Below are positions 1 to 6,345 of a stretch of 9,060 nucleotides of DNA, piece after piece; the stretch's first letter is position 1; each line of letters opens with the position of its first letter. The position numbers and the translations under genes were made by a program. This DNA is from Planctomycetota bacterium (lineage in GTDB: Bacteria > Planctomycetota > UBA1135 > GCA-002686595). Below the pieces are notes generated by a model. That model did not search any database. It saw only the letters and a program-made list of their open reading frames with translations, and had not been told where the DNA came from. The stretch is from NCBI GenBank assembly GCA_016764635.1, contig JAESRM010000142.1, forward strand, positions 1 to 9,060, in the 5' to 3' direction.

Positions 1-428
1 GCAGGGGTCAGAGGCAGATGATTGCGCTCAAATGTGCCTGCGCCCTGGTTCTCAAACCAAACGTAGCCCTGCGAATTTTCGAGCACCGTGGCGATCGGAA
101 GGATGTCCAAGTCGCCATCGCCATCCAGGTCCGCAAGCTCCACATTGCCGAGATGCGGTTCGTCGCGTGCCAACTCCACGCCGGGGGAGAACACTCCCAG
201 GCCCATGTTCTGATACCAGACCAGGCGACCGTCGGTCTCGGAGGTGGTGATGACATCTATTTGGCCATCCCCGTTCAGATCTCCAGCACCGGCGCCCAGA
301 ACGCCGGGTGCGACGGAAGGGTTGACCGATCGATAGTCCGAAAGTTGCTGCGCGCCTGCGGGAGCGCACCAAAGGAGCAGGGGGGCGGCGGTCCAGAGGC
401 AAGTGATTGAAAATGCAGAGAATGTCAT
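1..428 (-). CDS. Secreted FG-GAP/VCBS repeat protein, N-terminal part (runs off left edge)
   Basis: Reading leftward from the ATG at 426-428, the frame stays open to base 1, giving 142 residues with no stop, so the gene continues outside the window. Residues 1-27 form a signal peptide: a hydrophobic stretch (about 8-22) followed by APAGA-QQ, a plausible signal peptidase I site near 27. The mature part has two FG-GAP/VCBS-type units. Each has an acidic Ca-binding-like loop, GDLNGDGQIDV at 49-59 and ADLDGDGDLDIL at 99-110, followed by an aromatic strand (LVWYQNMG near 69-76, YVWFENQG near 122-129). Such repeats build beta-propeller blades in exported proteins, and the 'dated event, then WF-N-G-F' pattern is common in planctomycete secretomes. 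No enzymatic domain is visible in this part; one could follow. There is no clear Shine-Dalgarno sequence. The gene is divergent from the 594 gene across a 165-bp gap. Confidence 0.87.
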   Translation of the reverse strand, partial: MTFSAFSITCLWTAAPLLLWCAPAGAQQLSDYRSVNPSVAPGVLGAGAGDLNGDGQIDVITTSETDGRLVWYQNMGLGVFSPGVELARDEPHLGNVELADLDGDGDLDILPIATVLENSQGYVWFENQGAGTFERNHLPLTP

Positions 429-450
429 GCTGAGTAGCTTACAGCCCCCG

Positions 451-479
451 ATTCGTTTTTCCTCCGGCAAGCTGGTCAA
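451..479 (-). promoter_or_regulatory. Weak candidate promoter for the FG-GAP gene
   Basis: In the divergent 429-593 gap, the minus strand reads TTGACC (474-479), a 17-base spacer, then ACGAAT (451-456). The -35 matches the sigma-70 consensus at 5 of 6 positions and the -10 at only 3 of 6. The -35 lies within a near-perfect tandem 9-mer, CAAGCTGGT/CAAGCTGGG (plus strand, 468-485). I see no convincing promoter for the rightward 594 gene. Planctomycete promoters are poorly matched by the E. coli consensus, so this is only a pointer. Confidence 0.18.
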
Positions 480-593
480 GCTGGGCGTTGGTCTAGGATT
501 CAGGGCAGGCCATCGCTCACGGGCCCCTGGGCGTCACGAATCTACCCAGCAGTCGGTAGTTCCGGCCAGCTCCACTCGCTAAACTGACCCAGC

Positions 594-3176
594 ATGAGAA
601 TTGCCATCCTGCGACGGCCCGACGGGCTCTACGAGTTTCGCCTTGAGCGCATTGGAATCTTTCAAGTGCCCAAGGATGGCGAAGGGCTGGATTGCGTTGG
701 GCAATATTCTGAAGAGGTCGTTCCTTTTGATATCCAGCGTTGGGTCGGTGATGGGGAGCGGCTGAGCGGGGCTTTGCGCAGCGTCCGGGTGGGCAGGCTG
801 TCCTCGCAATTGTTGATAGACACCGTAGAAGTGCTCGACCACACCATCCCAGACAGGGACTCTTTTTCGAAAGGGTTGGCTTGGCCTAAGCTTGAAAAGG
901 GAGTCGAAAAACCTGCGCGCACTGCTGCGCACCCGCGTGGGTTTAAGGGGACCAAAGTGCAACCCCCGGAAGCGCCGAGCCCCAAGCGGTTCGACCTTTT
1001 GCCTTACTTGGATGGGGGCGCACATGAGGATGGGGTTATTGGTGCTCTTGCAGGTTTCGGAGAGACCCGTCCGTACCGCATGTCGCATTGGTCCCCGGAT
1101 AATGTGGAGGCTGCCCGGAAATTGCCGTCTGATTTCTACAGGTACTTCATGTGGGTCGCACAACTGGCAAGTTGGGATCAGGTCGTTTGGCTCATCGCGC
1201 TGTATTGGGATTTCAATCTTATGGAAGAGCTAGATCTCAAGCGCTTGATCGCGCAGATCCACTACCAGGATGGCTTCCACAAGGTCGTGCCTTGGGTGGA
1301 CTCCATGCGAGTCTTGGCGCCAGCTAGGAGAGTCGCCTTTGCGGAATTGGTGTTCGAGGCCCGGGCTCGCGTGGATACCGACGCGGATCTGGATGCGATC
1401 GTCTCCAGGCTCGATCTACTTTGCACGGACGAAAACTTTCGCAGCCGTGCGCACTATCTGCTTTTGCAGGCGAGTGATGGGCCGCTCGCCCACGAGGTGC
1501 TGGACCAGTTCGAACTGCTGAATGAATTTCACCCGCGCGGGTGCCTGTCCGAGGTGGAGGCGAGTGTGGGGGCAGCGGCTACGGTACGCCGGGTTGTGGG
1601 GCTTCTTTGCGAGGGAGCGGATGATTGGGCTTGGAGTGGATATTGCACCGCTCTGCTCGAAGCATGCGGGGATTTCGATGGTTTTGCGACGTTCCTTTCA
1701 GGTGCACCCTTGCAGGGCATGGGGCCTGATACGGCCTACGAATATCTGCAACTGTTCACGTCCTTGTACCACTACGATTGTGATTGGGAAGAGACGGAAG
1801 AGAAGTGGGTTTGGATGAGGGGTCAGGCGGCGGGTTGGGCAGGGGCGGTCTTGGCTGTGGAAGTCCGCTACCGCCCGAAGTTCCTGGACTACCTTTCCAC
1901 GCTGCTTTGGGAGTGGGACTCGCCTAAGGAATTAGAGGCGAGGATCGGTCCCATGGTGCCTTGGGTCTCCCATTTGTGTGCAGCGCCTTTCTCAGAGAAG
2001 CTGGCCGGTGACTACACCTTCAGTCGCATAGGATATTTTGCGAGCCCTGGGCTGCACGAAGCCTTGCAAGCGCCGGATGCGGCCCTACTCGCCCTTGAGA
2101 AAGTGGTTCGTCGGGACAACGACGATCGCATGGCGGGGGATGGCTTGTGGGTTTTGGTTTCCATGCTCCCGGATCTTGTATTGGCTGGCTTGAAGGCCGG
2201 ATCGGGTGCGCTGGCGTCGGCGGCTCGCTCCCTGGGAAGTCTTGCAAAGGACGATGGCATGCAGGTCATGGGTGAACTTCGCAGGAGCGACTTGTTCGCT
2301 GTCGACCCAGAAAGCAGCACGACGCAGCGGTTGGTTCAAAGCCTCCTATTGCTGGGTCCTCCCTCCGCGCAAACCCTGGTCAGTAGGAATGTGCGCCGAC
2401 ACTTTGATGGCATTGGGGAGTTAGGAGAACAACAAGTTGTCCGGGCCGGGTCTAAGATTCGAGCCGCATGGTCGGATGTCTTGTTGGGCGCCGTTTCTCA
2501 GCGAGTCCTTGAAGTCTTAGCCGAGCGGGTGGGCGCCCAGCCTGGAAATATTTCGAGTCAAGAAAACCATGCCCTACGCATGATGTTTGCAGCCGAAGAC
2601 AACCGCCGCATGCTGCGCAAGGTTTTGCAGAAGCACTTTGCCGGAGACCGAGACTACATTCGCAATCATCCCATCAACCAGGAATGGTTGAGTCAGCACG
2701 CCAACATCAAGGGCTCTGCTTGGTGCGCCGGTTTTGAGCGTTCGCATCGCAGTGAGCCGTTTGGGAGCCTGACCATCGCCCTGGAGTTTGATCCCTTAGA
2801 AGTCTTGCGCGTGGGCACCTATGTGGGCACGTGTCTGGGTTTGGGCGGAAGCTTCATGTACTCCGCCGCCGCGATCATGATGGATGGCAACAAGCACGTG
2901 GCCTACTGCAGGGATTCCAGGGGCGTCGTGTTGGCGCGCCAAATATTGGTCCTGACCGAGGATGATTGCCTTTGTTGTTGCGAGGTTTATCCATATGAAG
3001 GGTCCGAGGAATTGGCAGGTTTTTTCGCTGAATTCGATCGTGCCCTGGCTAAGAGTCTGGGGATCAAAATCCACGACCCGGAGGATGAGGGAGCGGACGA
3101 TGTGGACGATCGTATTCTTACGCTGCTTTCATCATCCTGGTGGGACGATGGTCCGGTGCAGGTCTCGGCAGAGTGA
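594..3176 (+). CDS. Large helical protein of unknown function with a conserved-looking C-terminal domain
   Basis: I do not recognise a named family in this 860-residue protein. It has no signal peptide and no obvious membrane span, so it is probably cytoplasmic. Residues 1-85 look like a small alpha/beta domain (it starts MRIAILRRPDGLYEF). Residues 90-135 are a low-complexity, Pro/Lys-rich linker. Residues 150-690 are mostly amphipathic helices rich in Leu, Ala and Trp, compatible with a HEAT-like scaffold. Residues about 690-825 form a separate, motif-rich domain: WCAGF, then DPLEVLRVGTY (733-743), TCLGLGG (746-752), a K-HVAYCRDSRG stretch (767-777) and RQILVL (782-787). This ends in the cysteine cluster CLCCC (792-796) before VYPYEGS. 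I associate this last block with uncharacterised planctomycete proteins, from memory only. The tail is acidic (DPEDEGADDVDD). ATG 594 is the first start after the divergent gap; no Shine-Dalgarno sequence is seen. It stands alone, not in an operon. Confidence 0.85.
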   Translation: MRIAILRRPDGLYEFRLERIGIFQVPKDGEGLDCVGQYSEEVVPFDIQRWVGDGERLSGALRSVRVGRLSSQLLIDTVEVLDHTIPDRDSFSKGLAWPKLEKGVEKPARTAAHPRGFKGTKVQPPEAPSPKRFDLLPYLDGGAHEDGVIGALAGFGETRPYRMSHWSPDNVEAARKLPSDFYRYFMWVAQLASWDQVVWLIALYWDFNLMEELDLKRLIAQIHYQDGFHKVVPWVDSMRVLAPARRVAFAELVFEARARVDTDADLDAIVSRLDLLCTDENFRSRAHYLLLQASDGPLAHEVLDQFELLNEFHPRGCLSEVEASVGAAATVRRVVGLLCEGADDWAWSGYCTALLEACGDFDGFATFLSGAPLQGMGPDTAYEYLQLFTSLYHYDCDWEETEEKWVWMRGQAAGWAGAVLAVEVRYRPKFLDYLSTLLWEWDSPKELEARIGPMVPWVSHLCAAPFSEKLAGDYTFSRIGYFASPGLHEALQAPDAALLALEKVVRRDNDDRMAGDGLWVLVSMLPDLVLAGLKAGSGALASAARSLGSLAKDDGMQVMGELRRSDLFAVDPESSTTQRLVQSLLLLGPPSAQTLVSRNVRRHFDGIGELGEQQVVRAGSKIRAAWSDVLLGAVSQRVLEVLAERVGAQPGNISSQENHALRMMFAAEDNRRMLRKVLQKHFAGDRDYIRNHPINQEWLSQHANIKGSAWCAGFERSHRSEPFGSLTIALEFDPLEVLRVGTYVGTCLGLGGSFMYSAAAIMMDGNKHVAYCRDSRGVVLARQILVLTEDDCLCCCEVYPYEGSEELAGFFAEFDRALAKSLGIKIHDPEDEGADDVDDRILTLLSSSWWDDGPVQVSAE

Positions 3177-3599
3177 GGGTGGGAGGCCAACGGAAACACC
3201 CACCGCGATCGGATCGCCATGGCCGATGAAGGCTCCTTCCGCGAGGGCATTTTATTACAGCCTCAACCTGCTCTCGATCATCGTCCCGCTTTTTCGCGAT
3301 CGCCCCGGAAACGTCGCCCTGCTAGCCGTTCACTTCCTGGGACCTTCGGAGAGGAGCTAGCCCGGATGTTCTCAGGCTTCAGCGAAGGCGCCATGGACCA
3401 CCGGCGCCTATTTAGAACCCGGAAACGTACGCGAATTGGCCATCAACGGCACCACGCTGTACAACAAGCAACGCGAGTACAGGCAAGTGAGCGAATGACC
3501 TTGCAGGGCAGAGCTTGGTGGGTAATGGGTCGACAGTGTGCCGCTTGCATGCCCATGGAAAGCGAATCTCAAGTGCCCGATCGACGCTCAATCAATTGA
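3177..3599. other. Gap without a convincing intact gene
   Basis: This stretch follows the stop of the large gene. The open frames have poor composition (runs of Arg, Ser and Pro without domain character), and I accept none as an intact gene. A weak stem just after the stop, GGTGGG (3178-3183) with CCCACC (3199-3204), has a 15-base loop and no T-run, so it is not a convincing terminator. GCGATC-type palindromes occur (near 3205-3217 and 3297-3304). A stretch with coding-like character is listed separately (3361-3498). Confidence 0.5.
3361..3498 (+). pseudogene. Possible gene remnant (short coding-like frame)
   Basis: From just after a TAG (3358-3360) to a TGA (3496-3498) one frame reads as plausible protein, with GNVRELAINGTTLYNKQ near its end and G/C-rich third positions. 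The same frame before the TAG contains a hydrophobic stretch (SLNLLSIIVPLF, then RPGNVALLAV), so a single older gene interrupted by the TAG is conceivable. There is no start, no recognised domain and no matching neighbour. It could equally be chance. Confidence 0.2.
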
Positions 3600-3627
3600 A
3601 CCTCGACCTTGCGAACTACCTGCCCGA

Positions 3628-3666
3628 AACAGCCAAGTTCAGGCCCGTAGGACCTGTTTGGCTGTT
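3628..3666. repeat. Hairpin A inside the structured element
   Basis: AACAGCCAA (3628-3636) pairs perfectly with TTGGCTGTT (3658-3666). After a small bulge, CAGG (3640-3643) pairs with CCTG (3653-3656), then two more G-C pairs close a GTA loop (3647-3649), giving about 15 pairs in all. It forms one arm of the three-way junction. There is no T-run on either side, so it is unlikely to be a simple intrinsic terminator. Confidence 0.65.
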
Positions 3667-3670
3667 GATC

Positions 3671-3773
3671 TGGCTAGTCAGTAGATGCCACCGGCGGTGC
3701 TTTTGAGTCCGGGCGGGGCCTTCTGGACCCGACCGGGCAGAAAAGTAACGCCGGTGACATCTATGGACAACCA
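3671..3773. repeat. Hairpin B: long imperfect palindrome with a TTCT loop
   Basis: Bases 3671-3720 and the reverse complement of 3725-3773 align at about 39 of 50 positions with one single-base bulge, leaving TTCT (3721-3724) as the loop. The best-matched parts are TAGATG-CACCGGCG in the middle and CTTTT near the tip. A pairing that continues over 50 positions is very unlikely by chance. The scattered mismatches look like drift or like the asymmetric bulges of folded recombination sites. Confidence 0.7.
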
Positions 3774-3817
3774 GACGGCCCGGTAGTTCGCAACGTTGAG
3801 GTGGACTGTTGATTCTA

Positions 3818-3860
3818 CGACTCCCCCTCGAACGGCCTTGCTTCCAGGGGGACGGAGTCG
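3818..3860 (-). terminator. Stem-loop after the glycosyltransferase gene, possible terminator
   Basis: CGACTCC (3818-3824) followed by CCCT pairs with AGGGG followed, after a two-base bulge, by GGAGTCG (3854-3860), around a loop of about 17 bases. It begins 34 bases past the leftward stop of the glycosyltransferase (3894), which suits a transcript end. The expected T-run after the stem is absent on both strands, so Rho-independent termination is doubtful. It could instead be an extra arm of the neighbouring structured element. Confidence 0.3.
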
Positions 3861-3893
3861 GCGAAAGAGCGCGCTGAGCAGAAATTAGTGCAA

Positions 3894-4964
3894 TCAGGCG
3901 CAGGGCTTTGAAGAAAGCGTCCTGCTGCCACCGTCAAGGCCGCGGGGCCCTTTGACTTCGGAGAGTGCCGGGCATTGCCCTTGGTGAACCTCAATGGCGC
4001 GCGCGAGGCACGCACGCAGATTCACCTTGAAGCTCGAATGGGAGAAGAGTGATTCGACTCGCGCCCTGGCGGCTCGGCCGAGTTCGCGGGCCAGTTCGAT
4101 GTCATTCAGAAGCGATTCGGCATGTCTGCGCAGGATCATGGGATCGTTCGACAAGTAGCCGTGCACGCCGTCAATGATCGGTGAGGATGGGTGGAGATTG
4201 CCGAGGATCGGAAGTCCGCAGGCCATGGCCTCGAGCGAAGCCAGGTTGTATCCGTCCTCGAAGCGCTCATCGGCTGTGTGAACGTAGAAACGGCTGCGGG
4301 CCAAGCGTGTTTTCAGGTCAGCCCAATCTGCTGACGGGGTAACACCCGGGATGTCGTCGTTGATACCGATCAGCTCCAAGGGCAGGCCACCAAAGGCCTC
4401 TTCATGTAAGTCGGCGCGCAGGATTTGACGCCGCCGGTTCATGTGGTTGACCACCCTTACACCACAAGCGCGCTCAAGGCTTGCGAGGGGGTAGTCAGAC
4501 GTGTTTAGTCCCGGTCGCAGGACGTCGCCTGTGAGAGCCCAGGAAGCGCGTTTGAGCTCCGAGATAGCGACGGCATGGGCCCCGGTCAGATTCAAGTACT
4601 GGGCGGCGACAGCGCGCATCTGTTGCGGTCCTACTGGACTGTTCTGTTCAACAGAACGACCCTCGATCGTGCCGTGCAGGACGAGCAGCTTCGGCACGTT
4701 TAAGGACTTGACCTCAAGTAGGTCGGTCAAAGTATGGGCCACAACGACTGCGTATGGACGGCGGTCTGCCAATGCGGTGCGTAGGTCGACAATCTGTGCG
4801 CCCTTTGGAACAGGGCGCATGCGTTCGTCCCAACCCTTTACATCACGCCCGGAAAGGCCTACTCCAATGTCAAGGTCGAGCCCCATCCCCTCGAGTTGGT
4901 GTATCCAACCTTCGTGACTATTTAGGACAAGAACACGTCTATGGATCGTGGGAAGGAGACTCAT
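3894..4964 (-). CDS. Glycosyltransferase, GT-B fold, GT4-like
   Basis: The product is a 356-residue cytoplasmic or membrane-associated enzyme likely to transfer a sugar from a nucleotide-sugar donor to an unknown glycan or lipid acceptor. The C-terminal half carries the GT4 donor-site signature: HTADERFEDGYNLASLEAMACGLPI (split here as HTADERFED at 229-237 and GYNLASLEAMACGLPI at 238-253). The second acidic residue of the EX7E pair is E245; the first aligns to D237, with E236 beside it. LHPSSPIIDGVHGYLSN (257-273) and a helical NDIELARELGRAAR stretch are also typical. The N-terminal half starts VLVLNSHEGWIHQLE, a Rossmann-like strand-helix, and has KLLVLHGT near 92-99. There is no signal peptide. 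The last 30 or so residues look unstructured. It is solitary, with no polysaccharide cluster around it, and is bracketed by related structured repeats (3600-3802, 5031-5128). Donor and acceptor cannot be told from the sequence. Confidence 0.85.
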   Translation of the reverse strand: MSLLPTIHRRVLVLNSHEGWIHQLEGMGLDLDIGVGLSGRDVKGWDERMRPVPKGAQIVDLRTALADRRPYAVVVAHTLTDLLEVKSLNVPKLLVLHGTIEGRSVEQNSPVGPQQMRAVAAQYLNLTGAHAVAISELKRASWALTGDVLRPGLNTSDYPLASLERACGVRVVNHMNRRRQILRADLHEEAFGGLPLELIGINDDIPGVTPSADWADLKTRLARSRFYVHTADERFEDGYNLASLEAMACGLPILGNLHPSSPIIDGVHGYLSNDPMILRRHAESLLNDIELARELGRAARARVESLFSHSSFKVNLRACLARAIEVHQGQCPALSEVKGPRGLDGGSRTLSSKPCA

Positions 4965-4992
4965 TTTCGGTCCATCGGCAGCATCCCGAAAA
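4964..4992 (-). promoter_or_regulatory. Dyad at the glycosyltransferase start codon
   Basis: TTTTCGG (4964-4970) and CCGAAAA (4986-4992) are perfect inverted complements 15 bases apart. One arm takes in the first base of the ATG, so in the mRNA it would form a 7-pair stem ending at the start codon. A CACGTG palindrome follows at 4993-4998. This could be an operator half-site pair or a translation-limiting hairpin. No Shine-Dalgarno sequence is visible there. Confidence 0.3.
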
Positions 4993-5030
4993 CACGTGAG
5001 CGGCCTGGAGCCTAAATCCCAAGAGCGGCA

Positions 5031-5128
5031 CGGACCATCAGGCCGAGTGAACTGAGAGTTTGCATCGCAGCCTGGGACATCTACTGACTAGCCAGACGGC
5101 CTGGTGGTTCGCAACGTTGTGGGTGACT
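5031..5128. repeat. Diverged partial copy of the structured element
   Basis: 5076-5128 aligns with 3756-3807 at about 44 of 53 positions, including CCAGACGGCC and GTTCGCAACGTTG exactly. 5078-5096 is also an exact 19-base reverse complement of 3669-3687, the left arm of hairpin B. The copy has its own inverted pairing: CGGACCATCAGGCCG (5031-5045) with the reverse complement of about 5098-5112 (13 of 15). The outer arm and hairpin A are not seen here, so it is partial or rearranged. It lies just upstream of the glycosyltransferase. Confidence 0.65.
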
Positions 5129-5305
5129 CATGGTCGGTCTCCTCGATACGTCGTTGTGGAATTCAACTCTCATTAGCTACCGCATCTGCAGGTCCCGCAA
5201 GGGTTACAGCGTGCGAGGCCGGCCTTCTCACCCCAGCGCACATTATTCCTCAGCTTCGGCACGCTCCCTTGCGGGTTATGGTGCGCTTCGCGCTTGCACC
5301 GGCAC
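5129..5305. other. Gene-free stretch with small inverted repeats
   Basis: I see no gene here. CCCGCAAGGG (5194-5203) is repeated inverted as CCCTTGCGGG (5266-5275), with the palindrome AGGCCGGCCT (5216-5225) between them. GGTGC (5280-5284) and GCACC (5296-5300) can close a small hairpin just past the leftward lipase frame, without a T-run. Taken with the repeat on its left, this may be debris of the same element. Confidence 0.4.
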
Positions 5306-5503
5306 CTACAGACCTTGCGCGACCAGGTGATTCCAGCAGTGCAGGGCGTAGTGTAGGGCGGAGTGGTCGATGACCGGGTTGTAGGCTACCGAGTCGAAGT
5401 GGCCGGTGCGCCAGAGTTGCATGTTGTCGCGGAATGGCTGTTGGTGTCCTTGCACCCGCGACTTGAGTCGCTCCCAAAGGGCCGGGTCTTCGTGCGGAAG
5501 GCC
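5306..5503 (-). pseudogene. C-terminal continuation of the lipase after an in-frame TAA
   Basis: The lipase frame continues past the TAA (5504-5506) for 65 sense codons to a TAG (5306-5308) without a shift. It reads like real protein: GLPHEDPALWERLKSRV, then NPVIDHSALHYALHCWN. Class 3 lipases carry the catalytic histidine near the C-terminus, often in a DHS...Y setting, and IDHSALHY fits this well (His about position 267, counting the stop as 220). The codon character is the same as in the upstream part. Most likely this is a recent nonsense mutation or a base error in the assembly; read-through is a third option. Confidence 0.7.
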
Positions 5504-6163
5504 TTAGGCGTCGAAATACTTGACCTCGCCCACATGCCGGTATGTCAAAGACAAAGGCAAGCGCGCCACCATGTCGTTGTTATTCACGACTCGGAACACG
5601 GGGCAAAGCACCGACGCCGCGAACTCCGCATTGCCAGGCCGCGGAGCGCCAAAAGTCGTCACGGTACGAGCCCCCGGCAGTCGAATTGCCGCCAATGTAG
5701 CCAGGCTACCACCCATACTGTGCCCAGTGAGATGTATGGCGCGATCGCCCACGCGTTCCCGAACCTCATCCCACGCCAAGTCCAGCGTGCTCTGGAATCC
5801 GCGGTGCACACGCCCCGAGCCCTCCTTCGTCAGCCAGGCATCAAAGTCCGCCAACCAATCCTTGAGCCCCGCGGTACCACGGAAAGCGAGCAGGTTGTCC
5901 GCCAAAATAGCATGGGTCCCTCCACGCTCGAACACCTCGATGTCCTTAAAGCCAGCAGCCTGCAAATGCTCCCGAACCAAGTCCTGTTCCGGCACATAAC
6001 AAAGCAAACAAAGCTCCGCGCACCACCAGGCGTCCACAGCATCAAACTGCAATCTACCCTGAAACGGAAACTCACCCCCGTGCTCAAAATAAACCCGCTC
6101 CCGCTTCGGTGCGAACAAAGCCTTGGCATTGTGCTCGGCGGGGATAGGCTTGGACTGGAACAT
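5504..6163 (-). CDS. Class 3 lipase (alpha/beta hydrolase), truncated by a premature stop
   Basis: The 219 residues belong to the Lipase_3 family, which hydrolyses acyl esters. Visible are LLAFRGT (91-97), VHRGFQSTLDLAWDEV (119-134), the nucleophile elbow TGHSMGG (146-152, Ser149), TTFGAPRPGN (169-178) and VVNNNDMVARLP (192-203, catalytic Asp197), followed by YRHVGEVKYFD, typical of the strand region before the final histidine. The third triad residue is missing from this frame and lies in the downstream continuation (5306-5503). Together they would make about 285 residues, a usual size. As it stands the product should lack the histidine and be inactive. There is no signal peptide, so a soluble intracellular enzyme would be expected. 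ATG 6163 is the natural start. The opposite-strand remnant begins 38 bases away. Confidence 0.88.
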   Translation of the reverse strand: MFQSKPIPAEHNAKALFAPKRERVYFEHGGEFPFQGRLQFDAVDAWWCAELCLLCYVPEQDLVREHLQAAGFKDIEVFERGGTHAILADNLLAFRGTAGLKDWLADFDAWLTKEGSGRVHRGFQSTLDLAWDEVRERVGDRAIHLTGHSMGGSLATLAAIRLPGARTVTTFGAPRPGNAEFAASVLCPVFRVVNNNDMVARLPLSLTYRHVGEVKYFDA

Positions 6164-6201
6164 GCAACCACTGTACCGAGTGAAGTGGCCCTGTCGAGGG
6201 C

Positions 6202-6345
6202 GTGCTATTCATGGTTGCGAAGCCGGAGCTGCTCATATTCGAGCATCCCGATGGCACACTGCAGCTTCCGAAAGGCTCGCAGGCATGGCTCCGAGCTGAA
6301 GTGGAGCCATCCCGTCCGGTCCACGCGGCAACTAAAAGAGAACGC
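6202..6345 (+). pseudogene. Decayed Nudix hydrolase fragment
   Basis: From GTG 6202 (or ATG 6211) the frame reads KPELLIFEHPDGTLQLPKG (residues 7-25). This matches the usual Nudix run-in, in which a strand 'LLVFEHPDG' leads to 'LPKG' at the start of the Nudix box. Next comes an extra stretch of about seven residues and then VEPSRPVHAATKRE (34-47), which resembles the 'VEPGE.P..AA.RE' part of the box, degraded. The REUxEE glutamates and the rest of the domain are absent. The frame then enters the end of the convergent gene (stop at 6332-6334). It is not a copy of the intact Nudix gene at 8266, whose box differs. Family assignment is by motif resemblance only. Confidence 0.4.
6285..6310. repeat. 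Perfect 8-bp stem-loop between two genes
   Basis: ATGGCTCC (6285-6292) and GGAGCCAT (6303-6310) are perfect inverted complements around a 10-base loop. It lies about 22 bases past the leftward stop of the 6332-7690 gene and inside the extra stretch that disrupts the Nudix-like remnant. It may help end that transcript, although no T-run follows. Confidence 0.35.

Larger units (their letters stand above)
3600..3802. repeat. Y-shaped structured element (outer stem enclosing two hairpins)
   Basis: The outer arms 3600-3620 and 3782-3802 are inverted complements at 19 of 21 positions (core TTGCGAACTACC against GGTAGTTCGCAA). Between them lie two independent hairpins, at 3628-3666 and 3671-3773, listed separately. 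Together the strand can fold as a three-way junction of about 200 bases with few unpaired residues. No coding frame explains it. Part of its right side recurs at 5076-5128 and part of its left hairpin arm recurs inverted at 5078-5096. Such folds occur in recombination sites used as folded single strands (integron attC), in ends of non-autonomous mobile elements and in structured RNAs. The outer end GTTGAGG resembles, but does not match, the attC GTTRRRY core. The class is undetermined. Confidence 0.72.

Noticed and set aside
579..1163. 194-codon minus-strand frame
   Set aside because: It is antisense to the start of the 860-residue gene and shows no domain features.
3219..3599. 126-codon plus-strand frame
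   Set aside because: Its composition is rich in Arg, Ser and Gln without recognisable structure, and another frame over 3361-3498 looks more protein-like.
3600..5128. Integron gene cassette with true attC sites
   Set aside because: The palindromic layout is suggestive, but the ends (GTTGAGG, GTTGTGG) do not match GTTRRRY, and no integrase is in view. It is kept as an unclassified structured repeat.
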